From JACVRW01 sp963812415 (lineage in GTDB: Bacteria > Actinomycetota > Thermoleophilia > Solirubrobacterales > Thermoleophilaceae), in the NCBI GenBank assembly GCA_963812415.1, contig CAWEVH010000043.1, positions 62,001 to 126,000 of the forward strand: a DNA stretch of 64,000 bases. The letters are read 5' to 3'. Positions 53,301 to 61,099 of the stretch are shown here, piece after piece; within the stretch, counting starts at the first letter, position 1, and each line of letters begins with the position of its first letter. The notes under the pieces are model-generated. The model ran no database searches and was not told where the DNA came from. It saw only the letters and a program-made list of their open reading frames with translations. A program made the translations under genes and the position numbers.

Positions 53301-53443
53301 TTCACGAGCACGACCTCGTAGCCCTCCTCGAGCAGCACCTTGCACGCCTGCGCTCCGGAGTAGTCGAACTCGGCGGCCTGGCCGATCACGATCGGCCCCG
53401 AGCCGATCACGAGGATCTTCTCGATGTCGTCCCTACGCGGCAA
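50351..53443 (-). CDS. carB: Carbamoyl-phosphate synthase large subunit
   Basis: 1030 residues, two ATP-grasp halves. First half: [56 protein letters not shown]. Second half: [40 protein letters not shown]. C-terminal MGS-like allosteric domain: [39 protein letters not shown]. Makes carbamoyl phosphate with CarA for pyrimidines and arginine. TTG 53443 overlaps the carA stop by 11 bases. Slightly shorter than the usual 1070. Confidence 0.95.
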   Translation of the reverse strand: [1030 protein letters not shown]

Positions 53444-54560
53444 GGCGCTCGATGAAGCGGTCGAAGAGGTGGAGCGCGTCGTGCGGGCCGGGGCCGGCCT
53501 CGGGGTGGTACTGCACCGTCGAGCCGGGGACGTCCCGCAGCACGAGGCCCTCCACGGTGCGGTCGTACAGGTTCAGCTGCGAGAGCTCCGCGGTGCCGAA
53601 GTCCGTCTCCCAGCGCACCGGCTCGTCGGACTCGATCCGGCCCTCGCCGTCCGGGCCGAGCACCGCGAAGCCGTGGTTCTGCGAGGTGATCTCGATCCGG
53701 CCGGTCTCGAGGTCCTTGACCGGGTGGTTGGCGCCGCGGTGGCCGAACGGCAGCTTGAAGGTCTCGAGCCCGACCGCGCGGCAGAGCAGCTGGTGGCCGA
53801 GGCAGATGCCCCAGACCGGCACCTTGCCGACGACCCCGCGCACCGTGTCGACCACGTAGTCGAGCGCGGCCGGGTCCCCGGGGCCGTTGGCCAGGAAGAC
53901 GGCGTCGGGGTCGCGGGCCAGCAGCTCGTCGGCCGAGACGGTGCAGGGATGGAGCTCGAGCTCCACGCCGCGCTCGCGCAGGTTGCGCACGATCGAGCTC
54001 TTGATCCCGGTGTCGATTCCGAGCACGCGCGGGCCCTCGCCGTCACCGCCCAGCAGGAGCGGCTCGCCGGGGGTGACCTCGCGCGCGAGATCCCGTCCAT
54101 CCATCCGCGGCTCGGCCTCGATCCGCTCGCGCGCCGTCGCCTCGGGGATCTCGGCGCCGAACACGCCGCCGCGCATCGCCCCCTTGTCGCGGATGTGCCG
54201 CACGAGCGCCCGCGTGTCCACGCCCGTGAGCGCCGGCACGCCGCAGTCGGCGAGCCAGGTGAGCCATCCGCCCTCGGCGTGAGGGGCGTCCTCGCGGTCC
54301 ACGCCCTCGCGCATGATCACCGCGCGCGCGTGGATCCGATCCGACTCCATGTGCGCCGTGGCGACGCCGTAGTTGCCGACGTGCACCGTCGTGAACACGA
54401 TGATCTGCCCGGCATAGCTCGGATCGCTCACGGCCTCCTGGTAGCCCGACATGGACGTGTTGAAGACGACCTCGCCGATCCCGTCGCGGCCGGTGGCGCC
54501 CACCGCCTCCCCCTCGAAGCGGGCCCCGTCCTCGAGCAGCAGGTAGGCCTCGGTGCGCAG
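53433..54560 (-). CDS. carA: Carbamoyl-phosphate synthase small subunit, in one frame with pyrC
   Basis: Glutamine amidotransferase subunit. TEAYLLLEDGARFEGEAVGA opens it, then FNTSMSGYQEAVSDPSYAGQ, the class I glutaminase with VWGICLGHQLLCRAVG (nucleophile Cys), SQNHGFAV and VQYHPEAGPGP (His-Glu). There is no stop and no ATG/GTG/TTG between the dihydroorotase domain and this domain, so the literal product is an 834-residue PyrC-CarA fusion (53433-55937). CTG 54560 or GTA 54599 would be needed as a separate start. I give the domain boundary at CTG 54560. Confidence 0.9.
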   Translation of the reverse strand: MRTEAYLLLEDGARFEGEAVGATGRDGIGEVVFNTSMSGYQEAVSDPSYAGQIIVFTTVHVGNYGVATAHMESDRIHARAVIMREGVDREDAPHAEGGWLTWLADCGVPALTGVDTRALVRHIRDKGAMRGGVFGAEIPEATARERIEAEPRMDGRDLAREVTPGEPLLLGGDGEGPRVLGIDTGIKSSIVRNLRERGVELELHPCTVSADELLARDPDAVFLANGPGDPAALDYVVDTVRGVVGKVPVWGICLGHQLLCRAVGLETFKLPFGHRGANHPVKDLETGRIEITSQNHGFAVLGPDGEGRIESDEPVRWETDFGTAELSQLNLYDRTVEGLVLRDVPGSTVQYHPEAGPGPHDALHLFDRFIERLAA

Positions 54561-55937
54561 CCGGCCGAGCCGGCTGCTTCGCCAGGCGCGCGGCTCTACG
54601 ACCGCCCCCAGCGCGAAGGTGCGCTCGCGGTAGGCCACCGAGCCGTCGGCGATCGTCATCCGGACGCGGCCGGTGAGCCGGCGGCCGCCGAAGGCGCAGT
54701 TGTCCGAGCGGCTCTCGTAGCCGGCCTCGCCAACCTCCCAGTCGGCGTCGAGGTCGACCAGGCAGACGTTCGCGGGCGACCCGGGCGCGAGCGAGGGCAC
54801 CGGCAGGCCGAACGGGACGCCGCCGCAGGTCATCCGCTCGATCACGAGGCCGAGGTCGAGGATCCCCGGCAGCACCAGCCCGGTGTGGATCGCGGCGAAC
54901 GCCGTCTCGAGGCCGGTGACCCCCATCGGCGCCAGCTCGAACGGCTGCTCCTTCTCCTCGCGCGCGTGCGGGGCGTGGTCGGTGGCCACGCAGTCGATCA
55001 GCCCCGAGCGCAGCGCGCCGATCAGCGCCTCGCGGTCGTGCTCGGAGCGCAGCGGCGGGTTCATCTTCATGTGGGTGTCGAGGTCGCGCACGGCCTCGTC
55101 GGTCAGGAGCAGGTGATGCGGCGTGACCTCGCAGCTGACCTCGGTGCCGCTCGCCTTGGCGGTCTCGATCGCCTCCACCGTCTCGCGCGCGGACACGTGC
55201 TGCACGTGGATCCGGCCCCGCTCGTAGCGCGCCAGCGCGCAGTCGCGCGCCACCATCGTCGACTCGGACACCGACGGGATCCCCGCTACGCCCAGCAGGG
55301 CGGACACGTCGCCCTCGTGCATCACGCCCGGCCCGGAGAGGGACGGGTCCTCCTCGTGCAGCGCGATGATCCGGCCGGCCAGGCGCTGGTACTGGAGCGC
55401 CTGGCGCAGCACGCCGGCGGAGCGCACCGGCATGCCGTCGTCGGTGAAGCCGGCCGCGCCGGCGTCGGCCAGCTCCGCCATCTCCGTGAGTCCCTCGCCG
55501 CGCTGCCCGACGGTCACGGCGGCCATGAAGCCCACCGGGATGCGGGCCTCGAGCCGCGCGCGCTCGCGCAGCGAGCGCAGCACCGGCGCCGAGTCCACGA
55601 CCGGCTCGGTGTTCGGCTGGGCGATGATCGCGCAGAAGCCGCCGGCGGCCCCGGCGCGACTGCCGGAGTCGATGTCCTCCTCGTCCTCGCGCCCCGGTGT
55701 CCGCAGGTGCACGTGCGGGTCCACGAAGGCCGGAAAGGCGTGCAGGCCGTCGCCGTCCACGAGCTCCGCCCCCTCCGGGGCCTCGAGCGAGTCACCCAGC
55801 TCGGCCACCTTGCCGTGGCGTACGAGCAGGTCGGCACGCGTGTCGATGCCGGCGCGCGGGTCGAGCAGCCGCGCGCCGCGCACGAGCACCGTCGCCGGCG
55901 GGGTCTGGGTGCGGTCGAGGCCGGGTGCGGTGCTCAT
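54561..55937 (-). CDS. pyrC: Dihydroorotase, N-terminal part of a PyrC-CarA reading frame
   Basis: Cyclises carbamoyl aspartate to dihydroorotate. From ATG 55937 (overlapping the pyrB stop, ATGA): AFPAFVDPHVHLRTPGRED (zinc HxH), GGFCAIIAQPNTEPVVDSAP, GRIIALHEEDPSL, RIHVQHVSARETVEAI, CEVTPHHLLLTDEAV and CVATDHAPHAREEKE. The domain ends near TIADGSVAYRERTF, after which the frame passes without a stop into CarA. A linker of about 25 residues (VVEPRAWRSSRLGRL region) joins them. Confidence 0.92.
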
Positions 55938-56881
55938 GCCGGCTGCGGCTCCGTCTCGGCCGCGCGCACGCCGCCCGGGACTCCGCGCCCGGCGAGCAGC
56001 TCGTAGAGCACTGCCATGCGGACCACGACGCCGGACTCCACCTGCTCGGTGATGAGCGCCTGGGGCGAGTCGATCACCTCGGCGGCCAGCTCGACCCCGC
56101 GGTTGACCGGCCCGGGATGCATCAGCAGCTGACTCGGGCCGAGCCGCCGCCCGTCGATCTGGTAGCGCGCCGCGTACTCGCGCAGCGAGGGCACGAACGA
56201 GCCGGTCATGCGCTCGCGCTGCATCCGCAGCGCGTACACCACGTCGGCGCTTCCGAGCTCGTCGAGCGTGTAGCGCACGTCGCAGCCGAGCGACTCCATT
56301 CCCCGCGGGATCAGCGTGGGCGGCCCGCAGACCGTGACGTGGCAGCCCATCCGGGTGAAGGCGAGCACGTTCGAGCGCGCCACTCGGCTGTGCAGGACGT
56401 CCCCGACGATCCACACCCGCAGCCCCTCGAGTGCGCCGACGCGCCGCTTCAGGGCGAACAGGTCGAGCAGCGCCTGCGTGGGGTGCTCGTGCTTGCCGTC
56501 GCCCGCGTTGAGCACCGAGGCGCGGGTCCAGGCTGCAACGAGCCCGGCCGCGCCGGCGTGTGGGGAGCGGATCACGATCGCGGCCGGGTCGTAGGCCGAC
56601 AGGGTCTGGACCGTGTCCTTGAGCGACTCGCCCTTGTCGACCGCCGAGCCGGCCGCCTTGATCGTCACGAGGTCGGCGGACAGCCGCTTGGCGGCCAGCT
56701 CGAAGCTCGACTGCGTGCGCGTGGAGGCCTCGTAGAAGAGGTTGATCACCGTGCGGCCCCGGAGCGTCGGCACCTTCTTGATCTCGCGCCCCGAGACCTC
56801 CGCGAAGCTCTCGGCCCTGCCGAGGATGTGCTCGATGTCCTCCCGCGAGAGGTCGTCGACCGACAGCAGGTGCCTATGCAT
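55934..56881 (-). CDS. pyrB: Aspartate carbamoyltransferase catalytic subunit
   Basis: 315 residues. Carbamoyl-phosphate site FYEASTRTQSSFELAAKRL, HEHPTQALLDLFALKR, LRVWIVGDVLHSRVARSNV, and aspartate-side LLMHPGPVNRGVELAAEV. No pyrI-like regulatory gene is nearby, so this is the unregulated trimer type common in actinobacteria. Overlaps pyrR by 8 bases. Confidence 0.95.
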   Translation of the reverse strand: MHRHLLSVDDLSREDIEHILGRAESFAEVSGREIKKVPTLRGRTVINLFYEASTRTQSSFELAAKRLSADLVTIKAAGSAVDKGESLKDTVQTLSAYDPAAIVIRSPHAGAAGLVAAWTRASVLNAGDGKHEHPTQALLDLFALKRRVGALEGLRVWIVGDVLHSRVARSNVLAFTRMGCHVTVCGPPTLIPRGMESLGCDVRYTLDELGSADVVYALRMQRERMTGSFVPSLREYAARYQIDGRRLGPSQLLMHPGPVNRGVELAAEVIDSPQALITEQVESGVVVRMAVLYELLAGRGVPGGVRAAETEPQPA

Positions 56882-57419
56882 GAACCGCCTCCGTTATTCC
56901 CACCTCGTCGATTCCGTCGAGCTCCTCGACCCGCACGTTCACCCGTTCGACACGGGAGGTGGGCAGGTTCTTGCCCACGTAGTCGGGGCGGATCGGCAGC
57001 TCGCGGTGGCCGCGGTCGGCCAGCACGGCCAGCTGCACGCGGCGCGGGCGGCCGTAGTCGAACAGCGCGTCGATCGCGGCGCGCACCGTGCGGCCCGTGT
57101 AGAGCACGTCGTCAACGAGCACCACGGTGGTGTCGCGAATCGGGAAGTCGATGTGGGACGCGTGCACGATCGGCTGATAGTCGGGTCCGCGGATGCCGAC
57201 GTCGTCGCGGTAGAAGCTGATGTCGATGTCGCCGAGCGGCACGGGCTCGCCCACCAGCTCGGCCACGAGGTCGCGCACGCGCGCGCCCAGCACGGCGCCG
57301 CGACGGTGGATGCCCACGACCGCGACCCCCTCGCCCCCTGTCTTCTCGACGATCTCGTGCGCGATCCGCACCAGTGTCCGCCGCATGTCCTCGCGGTCGA
57401 GGACCGTCTTCTCTTCCAC
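56874..57419 (-). CDS. pyrR: Bifunctional PyrR regulator/uracil phosphoribosyltransferase
   Basis: 181 residues from GTG 57419. REDMRRTLVRIAHEIVEKTG, VVGIHRRGAVLGARVRDLV, and the PRPP loop TVVLVDDVLYTGRTVRAAID. Binds UMP and then an RNA element in pyr mRNA to lower expression. It heads the pyrR-B-C-carA-carB-pyrK-pyrD operon. A PyrR-type RNA sequence overlaps its own leader just before the ribosome site. Confidence 0.95.
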   Translation of the reverse strand: MEEKTVLDREDMRRTLVRIAHEIVEKTGGEGVAVVGIHRRGAVLGARVRDLVAELVGEPVPLGDIDISFYRDDVGIRGPDYQPIVHASHIDFPIRDTTVVLVDDVLYTGRTVRAAIDALFDYGRPRRVQLAVLADRGHRELPIRPDYVGKNLPTSRVERVNVRVEELDGIDEVGITEAVHA

Positions 57420-57435
57420 TGAACCGCCCCTTCCT

Positions 57436-57449
57436 GGCCTCTCCGGACC
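57436..57449 (-). promoter_or_regulatory. PyrR-binding RNA element in the pyr leader
   Basis: GGTCCGGAGAGGCC on the pyr strand, matching the conserved PyrR-binding loop (UCCxGAGAGG). It ends 17 bases before the pyrR GTG and abuts the purine-rich AGGAAGGGG ribosome site. No terminator follows, so PyrR probably blocks translation rather than transcription, as described for mycobacteria. Confidence 0.7.
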
Positions 57450-57538
57450 GGGTTAAAGGAACCTTGGGCGAGCCTACCAGTCCCCGAAGACGCCAGATCT
57501 CACCCACGCCGCGCCGAGTGGCGCTAGTCTCGACAGAG

Positions 57539-57832
57539 GTGACAGCGGAGCGCGCCCAGGCATACGGAAGGCTCATGCAGGTGGTCGCGGCGGAGGGCGC
57601 GGACGCGCTCGAGCCCGACGAGCAGGCGCTGATGCGCGAGGCCGCCGACGCGCTCTTCTTCTGCGAGGACCTCTCGCTCGACGACGAGGCGGCCGAGGCG
57701 CTCACGCGCGTGGGCGACCTGGCGGGCGAGCTGGTCGGCGCCGAGCGCTGGGATCCGGGGCACGCCGAGCGGGTGCTGGCCGACTTCGAGGCCTGCGGCC
57801 CCGCGCAGCTCGTGCGGCTGGGCGAGCGCTGA
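57539..57832 (+). CDS. Small acidic helical protein of unknown function
   Basis: 97 residues from GTG 57539: TAERAQAYGRLMQVVAAEGA, then a strongly acidic helical region with LFFCEDLSLDDEAAEALTRV. No domain is recognised. It diverges from the pyr operon, so the 57420-57538 gap holds both leaders. The higher G/C at third positions supports a real gene. Confidence 0.55.
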   Translation: MTAERAQAYGRLMQVVAAEGADALEPDEQALMREAADALFFCEDLSLDDEAAEALTRVGDLAGELVGAERWDPGHAERVLADFEACGPAQLVRLGER

Positions 57833-57889
57833 CCGGCTAGCTCGGCGGTGGGCCGGTGGCGTCCTCGACGCGCGCCGCGCTCGGCAGCC

Positions 57890-58090
57890 TTACCGCACAG
57901 CCAGATACTGCCGTCTGGCGGACTCGTATCGGTGATGGTCGCACCGATCGAAGCGCGGCCGATAGCTCTCGCGGTACACCTCTCCGAGGCGCTTGCCGCA
58001 AACCTCGCAGACCCAGAAGAAGACGAGTACGCCTGCCCGCCGGTCATACGCGGTCTTGACCGCGTGTAGTCCCTTGTGGCGACAGTTCAT
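57890..58090 (-). CDS. Small zinc-ribbon-like protein
   Basis: 66 residues from ATG 58090. MNCRHKGLHAVKTAYDRRAG at the start, then FFWVCEVCGKRLGEVYRESY and FDRCDHH. A CxxC pair (CEVC), an N-terminal C-x-H and a C-terminal CDHH suggest a metal site. Similar short proteins seem to recur in related actinobacteria. It ends with TAA, rare in this DNA. Function unknown. Confidence 0.6.
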   Translation of the reverse strand: MNCRHKGLHAVKTAYDRRAGVLVFFWVCEVCGKRLGEVYRESYRPRFDRCDHHRYESARRQYLAVR

Positions 58091-58297
58091 CCACACGGAT
58101 AACGGCCCGGCTGAGCACTTTCTCGCTCTGCTCGTCCGGACCTCCCCTCGAGCGACAGCCACCGCGGAACGCGTCTGCGCGGGAACCTCGGTAGCGGCGG
58201 TGCGGGGTGGAACTGGTCGCTCTCGCCCGACTTGAAGATCCTGCTAGGGACGCGCGGGGCCATCGCATGTCCGGCCGATGTCAAGTAGCCTCGAAAG

Positions 58298-58435
58298 GTG
58301 AGCGACTACGGCCGCACGGGCTCGGCGTCGACTACGGCCGCCAAGACCGTACGGCGCGACACCACGGTCGCTTTCGGTCTGATCTTTGTAGGTTGGCTCA
58401 CGCTGGCCGAAGCGAGCCTGATCGGCTGGGACTGA
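58298..58435 (+). CDS. Possible 45-residue single-helix membrane protein
   Basis: GTG 58298 to TGA 58435: a short basic N-terminal part (TAAKTVRRDT) and one hydrophobic helix (TVAFGLIFVGWLTLAEASLI). An AAAGG lies directly before the start, too close to be convincing. The rest of the 58091-58509 gap shows nothing I can name. Confidence 0.35.
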   Translation: MSDYGRTGSASTTAAKTVRRDTTVAFGLIFVGWLTLAEASLIGWD

Positions 58436-58509
58436 CCCGCATGGAGCGTCCGTCGCCGCGTCCTACGTCGTCTGTCGATACCCGGCCTGAATCCACGTAG
58501 CGTCCCATC

Positions 58510-59169
58510 GTGTTCCAATTTCCGCTGCTCCTGGACGGAGATCGCCGTCGCATCCTCGTGCTCGGCTCGCACGCCGACGACATCGAGATCGGGTGCGGCG
58601 CGACGCTGGTCGCGCTCACGCGGGCGCGCCCGAACCTCGACGTGACATGGGTCGTGTTCGGCGCCCAGGGGGTGCGCGCGGGCGAGGCCAGGGCGAGCGG
58701 GGAGGCATTCCTCGCGGCAGCCGGGCGCTCGGAGGTGATCGTCCACGGGTTTCGCGACGGGTTCTTCCCCTACGTCGGCGGCGAGATCAAGGACGTCTTC
58801 GAGGACCTAAAGGCTCGCATCGATCCCGACATCATCTTCACCCACACGCGCCACGACCTCCATCAGGATCACCGCCTTATGTGCGAGCTGACCTGGAACA
58901 CCTGGCGGGATCACCTGATCCTCGAGTACGAGATCCCGAAGTACGACGGCGACCTTGCGACGCCGAATGTCTTCGTCTCCGTCCCGGAGGAGCTTGCCCG
59001 CGAGAAGGCCGACCTCATCGTGCGCCTGTTCGAGACCCAGGGGGTCAAGCACTGGTTCGACAAGGAGCTGTTCCTCGGTCTCATGCGCGTGCGCGGCATG
59101 GAAGGCCGATCGCCAAGCGGTTACGCCGAGGCATTCACGTGCCGGAAGCTCGCGCTCGGAATCGAATGA
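58510..59169 (+). CDS. PIG-L family zinc-dependent deacetylase
   Basis: 219 residues from GTG 58510. RILVLGSHADDIEIGCGATL (the HxDD metal motif), VIVHGFRDGFFPYVG and DIIFTHTRHDLHQDHRLM (the second His motif). Enzymes of this family remove N-acetyl groups from sugars, for example in mycothiol or polysaccharide precursors. The position beside sugar-nucleotide genes supports a role on a glycan substrate. It is convergent with the next gene, 13 bases away. Confidence 0.88.
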   Translation: MFQFPLLLDGDRRRILVLGSHADDIEIGCGATLVALTRARPNLDVTWVVFGAQGVRAGEARASGEAFLAAAGRSEVIVHGFRDGFFPYVGGEIKDVFEDLKARIDPDIIFTHTRHDLHQDHRLMCELTWNTWRDHLILEYEIPKYDGDLATPNVFVSVPEELAREKADLIVRLFETQGVKHWFDKELFLGLMRVRGMEGRSPSGYAEAFTCRKLALGIE

Positions 59170-59182
59170 CAGCGCTGACGCC

Positions 59183-61099
59183 CTACGCAGCGATCAGCAG
59201 CCGCTCCTCGAGCCACGTCTCCCCGCGGAAGTGCCGGTACTGCTCGGCACGCAACCTGTCCGCAAGCCGGTCCGGCGGCAACTCGACGTCGTCGTAGGTC
59301 ACCACTTCGTCCTGCGGGATATCCCGGCGGAGCCGGCAGCCGTCGACCAATCCCTCGGGCAGGTAGCCCGAAGCGCTCATCTCGTCGGCATTAACGGCCT
59401 CGCCATACGTCATGAACATTCCGTATTCGTCGAGAATCTCGCCTGCCCTGAGGTCGCGCTTGGCGACCGCGCAGACTTCCACGACGGGACCTCCAAGCGG
59501 GGGTGCGAGGTTGTCGCCGAGCAGCACGACCCGTGCGATCGCGTTCGGTGCCTCGAAGTGCGGGAGGTGATACGGGACCCAGAATGGATAGAGGGGTCCG
59601 TCGCCGAGCTTGTACAGGTTGAGGTAGTGCTGCTGCTTCGGGTCCGGATGTTCCGCAAGGCAAAAGATCTTGACCATCGGCGGACCGACCGTGTAGTCGA
59701 CGATTCCCCCGAGCTCGCGGACCTCATCGATGTCGTAGAGCTCTGGCAGATCGAACGGGGAGCCGTCGAACGGCACACCCCTCGACATCCCCCTCTCGAG
59801 GACCTTGAAGCCGGTGGCATTGGCCACGATGGTCTGCTCGAAACTGATCTTGGAACCATCGGCGAACGAGGTGACCATCGCGGGGTTCTGGCCCCACTTC
59901 TCCGCGAAGGCCTTCTGGGTATCTGGGTTGCGGTAGGGATCCTGCAGGCCCTTCACGTTTCCAATGACCCGCGGCACCAACCCGAGCCCCCGAACCCAGC
60001 GATCCAGATTCATCTGCAGGCCAGGTTCGTCGCCGTCGCAAGCCGAGATGGAGACGCCGTGACGGCTGGCGTGCACGTGGAGAATCGGGCCAATCGTCGC
60101 GTCGAGCTCGGCGTTCATCAAGATCACGTGCTTCCCGTGGCGGAATGCCTCGAGCGCAACGCGCGCGCCAAACTCGACAGACCCGGTGACATCGACCAAC
60201 GCGTCGATCTGCTCGGAGCGAGCCAGGAGGTAGGCATCGTCGGTCACGACCGGACGGCCGGCGCGGACGGCGTCCTCGAGCTCGTCCTGTGTCGTCGCCA
60301 CGACCGCGCCGTCCACGTCCGCGTAGCGATACACGTCGACTGCGCGTTCGAGGCGGCGGCCGTAGACCGCCGTCAGCTGCATCCCAGGGACGCTGTTCAG
60401 AATCTGGTTGGCGAGCCCCTGGGCCATGAAGCCCGAGCCGATCATTCCCACGCGGATCGGACGCTGCTCTGCTTCTCGCCGGCGGAGGGCACTATCGACG
60501 ATGATCATCGCGCCGCGCTCCGGAACTGGGGTTAGGGACATTCTGTGCCTCAAGTCGTCCTCGACCTCCTCCAACAGTGGCCAGCTCCGGTCCTTCTCCG
60601 AGATCTCGCTTACCGGAAGTGGCCACCTCAGGCCTAGATGGAGGGCGGGATCGTCGTACATGAGTCCTCCCTCGGCGCCAGGCGTATAGAACTCTCCGAC
60701 CTGGTAGCTCGTCTCAGTTGAGTCTTCGAGCACCTGATAGCCGTGCGCGAAGCGTCCTGGGACGTAGATCGCCCGGTGGTTGTCGGCGGTGAGTTCCACC
60801 GAAACGTGCTCGAGATACGTCGGACTCTCCGGACGCAGGTCGACGATGATGTCGAGGATTGCGCCACGCGTGCAGCGGACGAGCTTGGTTTCCACGGCGG
60901 GAGGAAATTGGAAGTGCATGCCGCGCATCGTGCCCTTGCGGTAGTTGAATGCGATATTGGCCTGGGCGATGATCGGCTCGAGGCCGTGCTCGGCAAACTC
61001 GCGCTGGCAGAACGCTCGTGCAAAGAAGCCGCGGCTGTCCTCCCGGCGGTCGACATCGATGATGAAGGCGCCGGGAAGCTTGGTTTCGCTAAAGATCAT
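59183..61099 (-). CDS. RmlC-like epimerase fused to NAD-binding/SAF-domain oxidoreductase
   Basis: One open frame of 638 residues. Residues 1-186 are a dTDP-4-dehydrorhamnose 3,5-epimerase-type cupin: DVDRREDSRGFFARAFCQRE, NYRKGTMRGMHFQ with its catalytic His, RGAILDIIVDLRP, VPGRFAHGYQVLED. Residues from about 198 form a homoserine-dehydrogenase-like protein: RPIRVGMIGSGFMAQGLANQ, LVDVTGSVEFGARVALEAF, ISACDGDEPGLQMNL and a C-terminal SAF domain (KRDLRAGEILDEYGMFMTYG). ATG 60541 and ATG 60508 lie at the junction and could start a separate second protein. Overlaps the cytidylyltransferase gene by 11 bases. Confidence 0.82.
   Translation of the reverse strand: MIFSETKLPGAFIIDVDRREDSRGFFARAFCQREFAEHGLEPIIAQANIAFNYRKGTMRGMHFQFPPAVETKLVRCTRGAILDIIVDLRPESPTYLEHVSVELTADNHRAIYVPGRFAHGYQVLEDSTETSYQVGEFYTPGAEGGLMYDDPALHLGLRWPLPVSEISEKDRSWPLLEEVEDDLRHRMSLTPVPERGAMIIVDSALRRREAEQRPIRVGMIGSGFMAQGLANQILNSVPGMQLTAVYGRRLERAVDVYRYADVDGAVVATTQDELEDAVRAGRPVVTDDAYLLARSEQIDALVDVTGSVEFGARVALEAFRHGKHVILMNAELDATIGPILHVHASRHGVSISACDGDEPGLQMNLDRWVRGLGLVPRVIGNVKGLQDPYRNPDTQKAFAEKWGQNPAMVTSFADGSKISFEQTIVANATGFKVLERGMSRGVPFDGSPFDLPELYDIDEVRELGGIVDYTVGPPMVKIFCLAEHPDPKQQHYLNLYKLGDGPLYPFWVPYHLPHFEAPNAIARVVLLGDNLAPPLGGPVVEVCAVAKRDLRAGEILDEYGMFMTYGEAVNADEMSASGYLPEGLVDGCRLRRDIPQDEVVTYDDVELPPDRLADRLRAEQYRHFRGETWLEERLLIAA

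Noticed and set aside
51851..56006. Long plus-strand frames opposite carB, carA and pyrC
   Set aside because: Antisense of GC-rich core genes with no ribosome sites and no recognisable domains.
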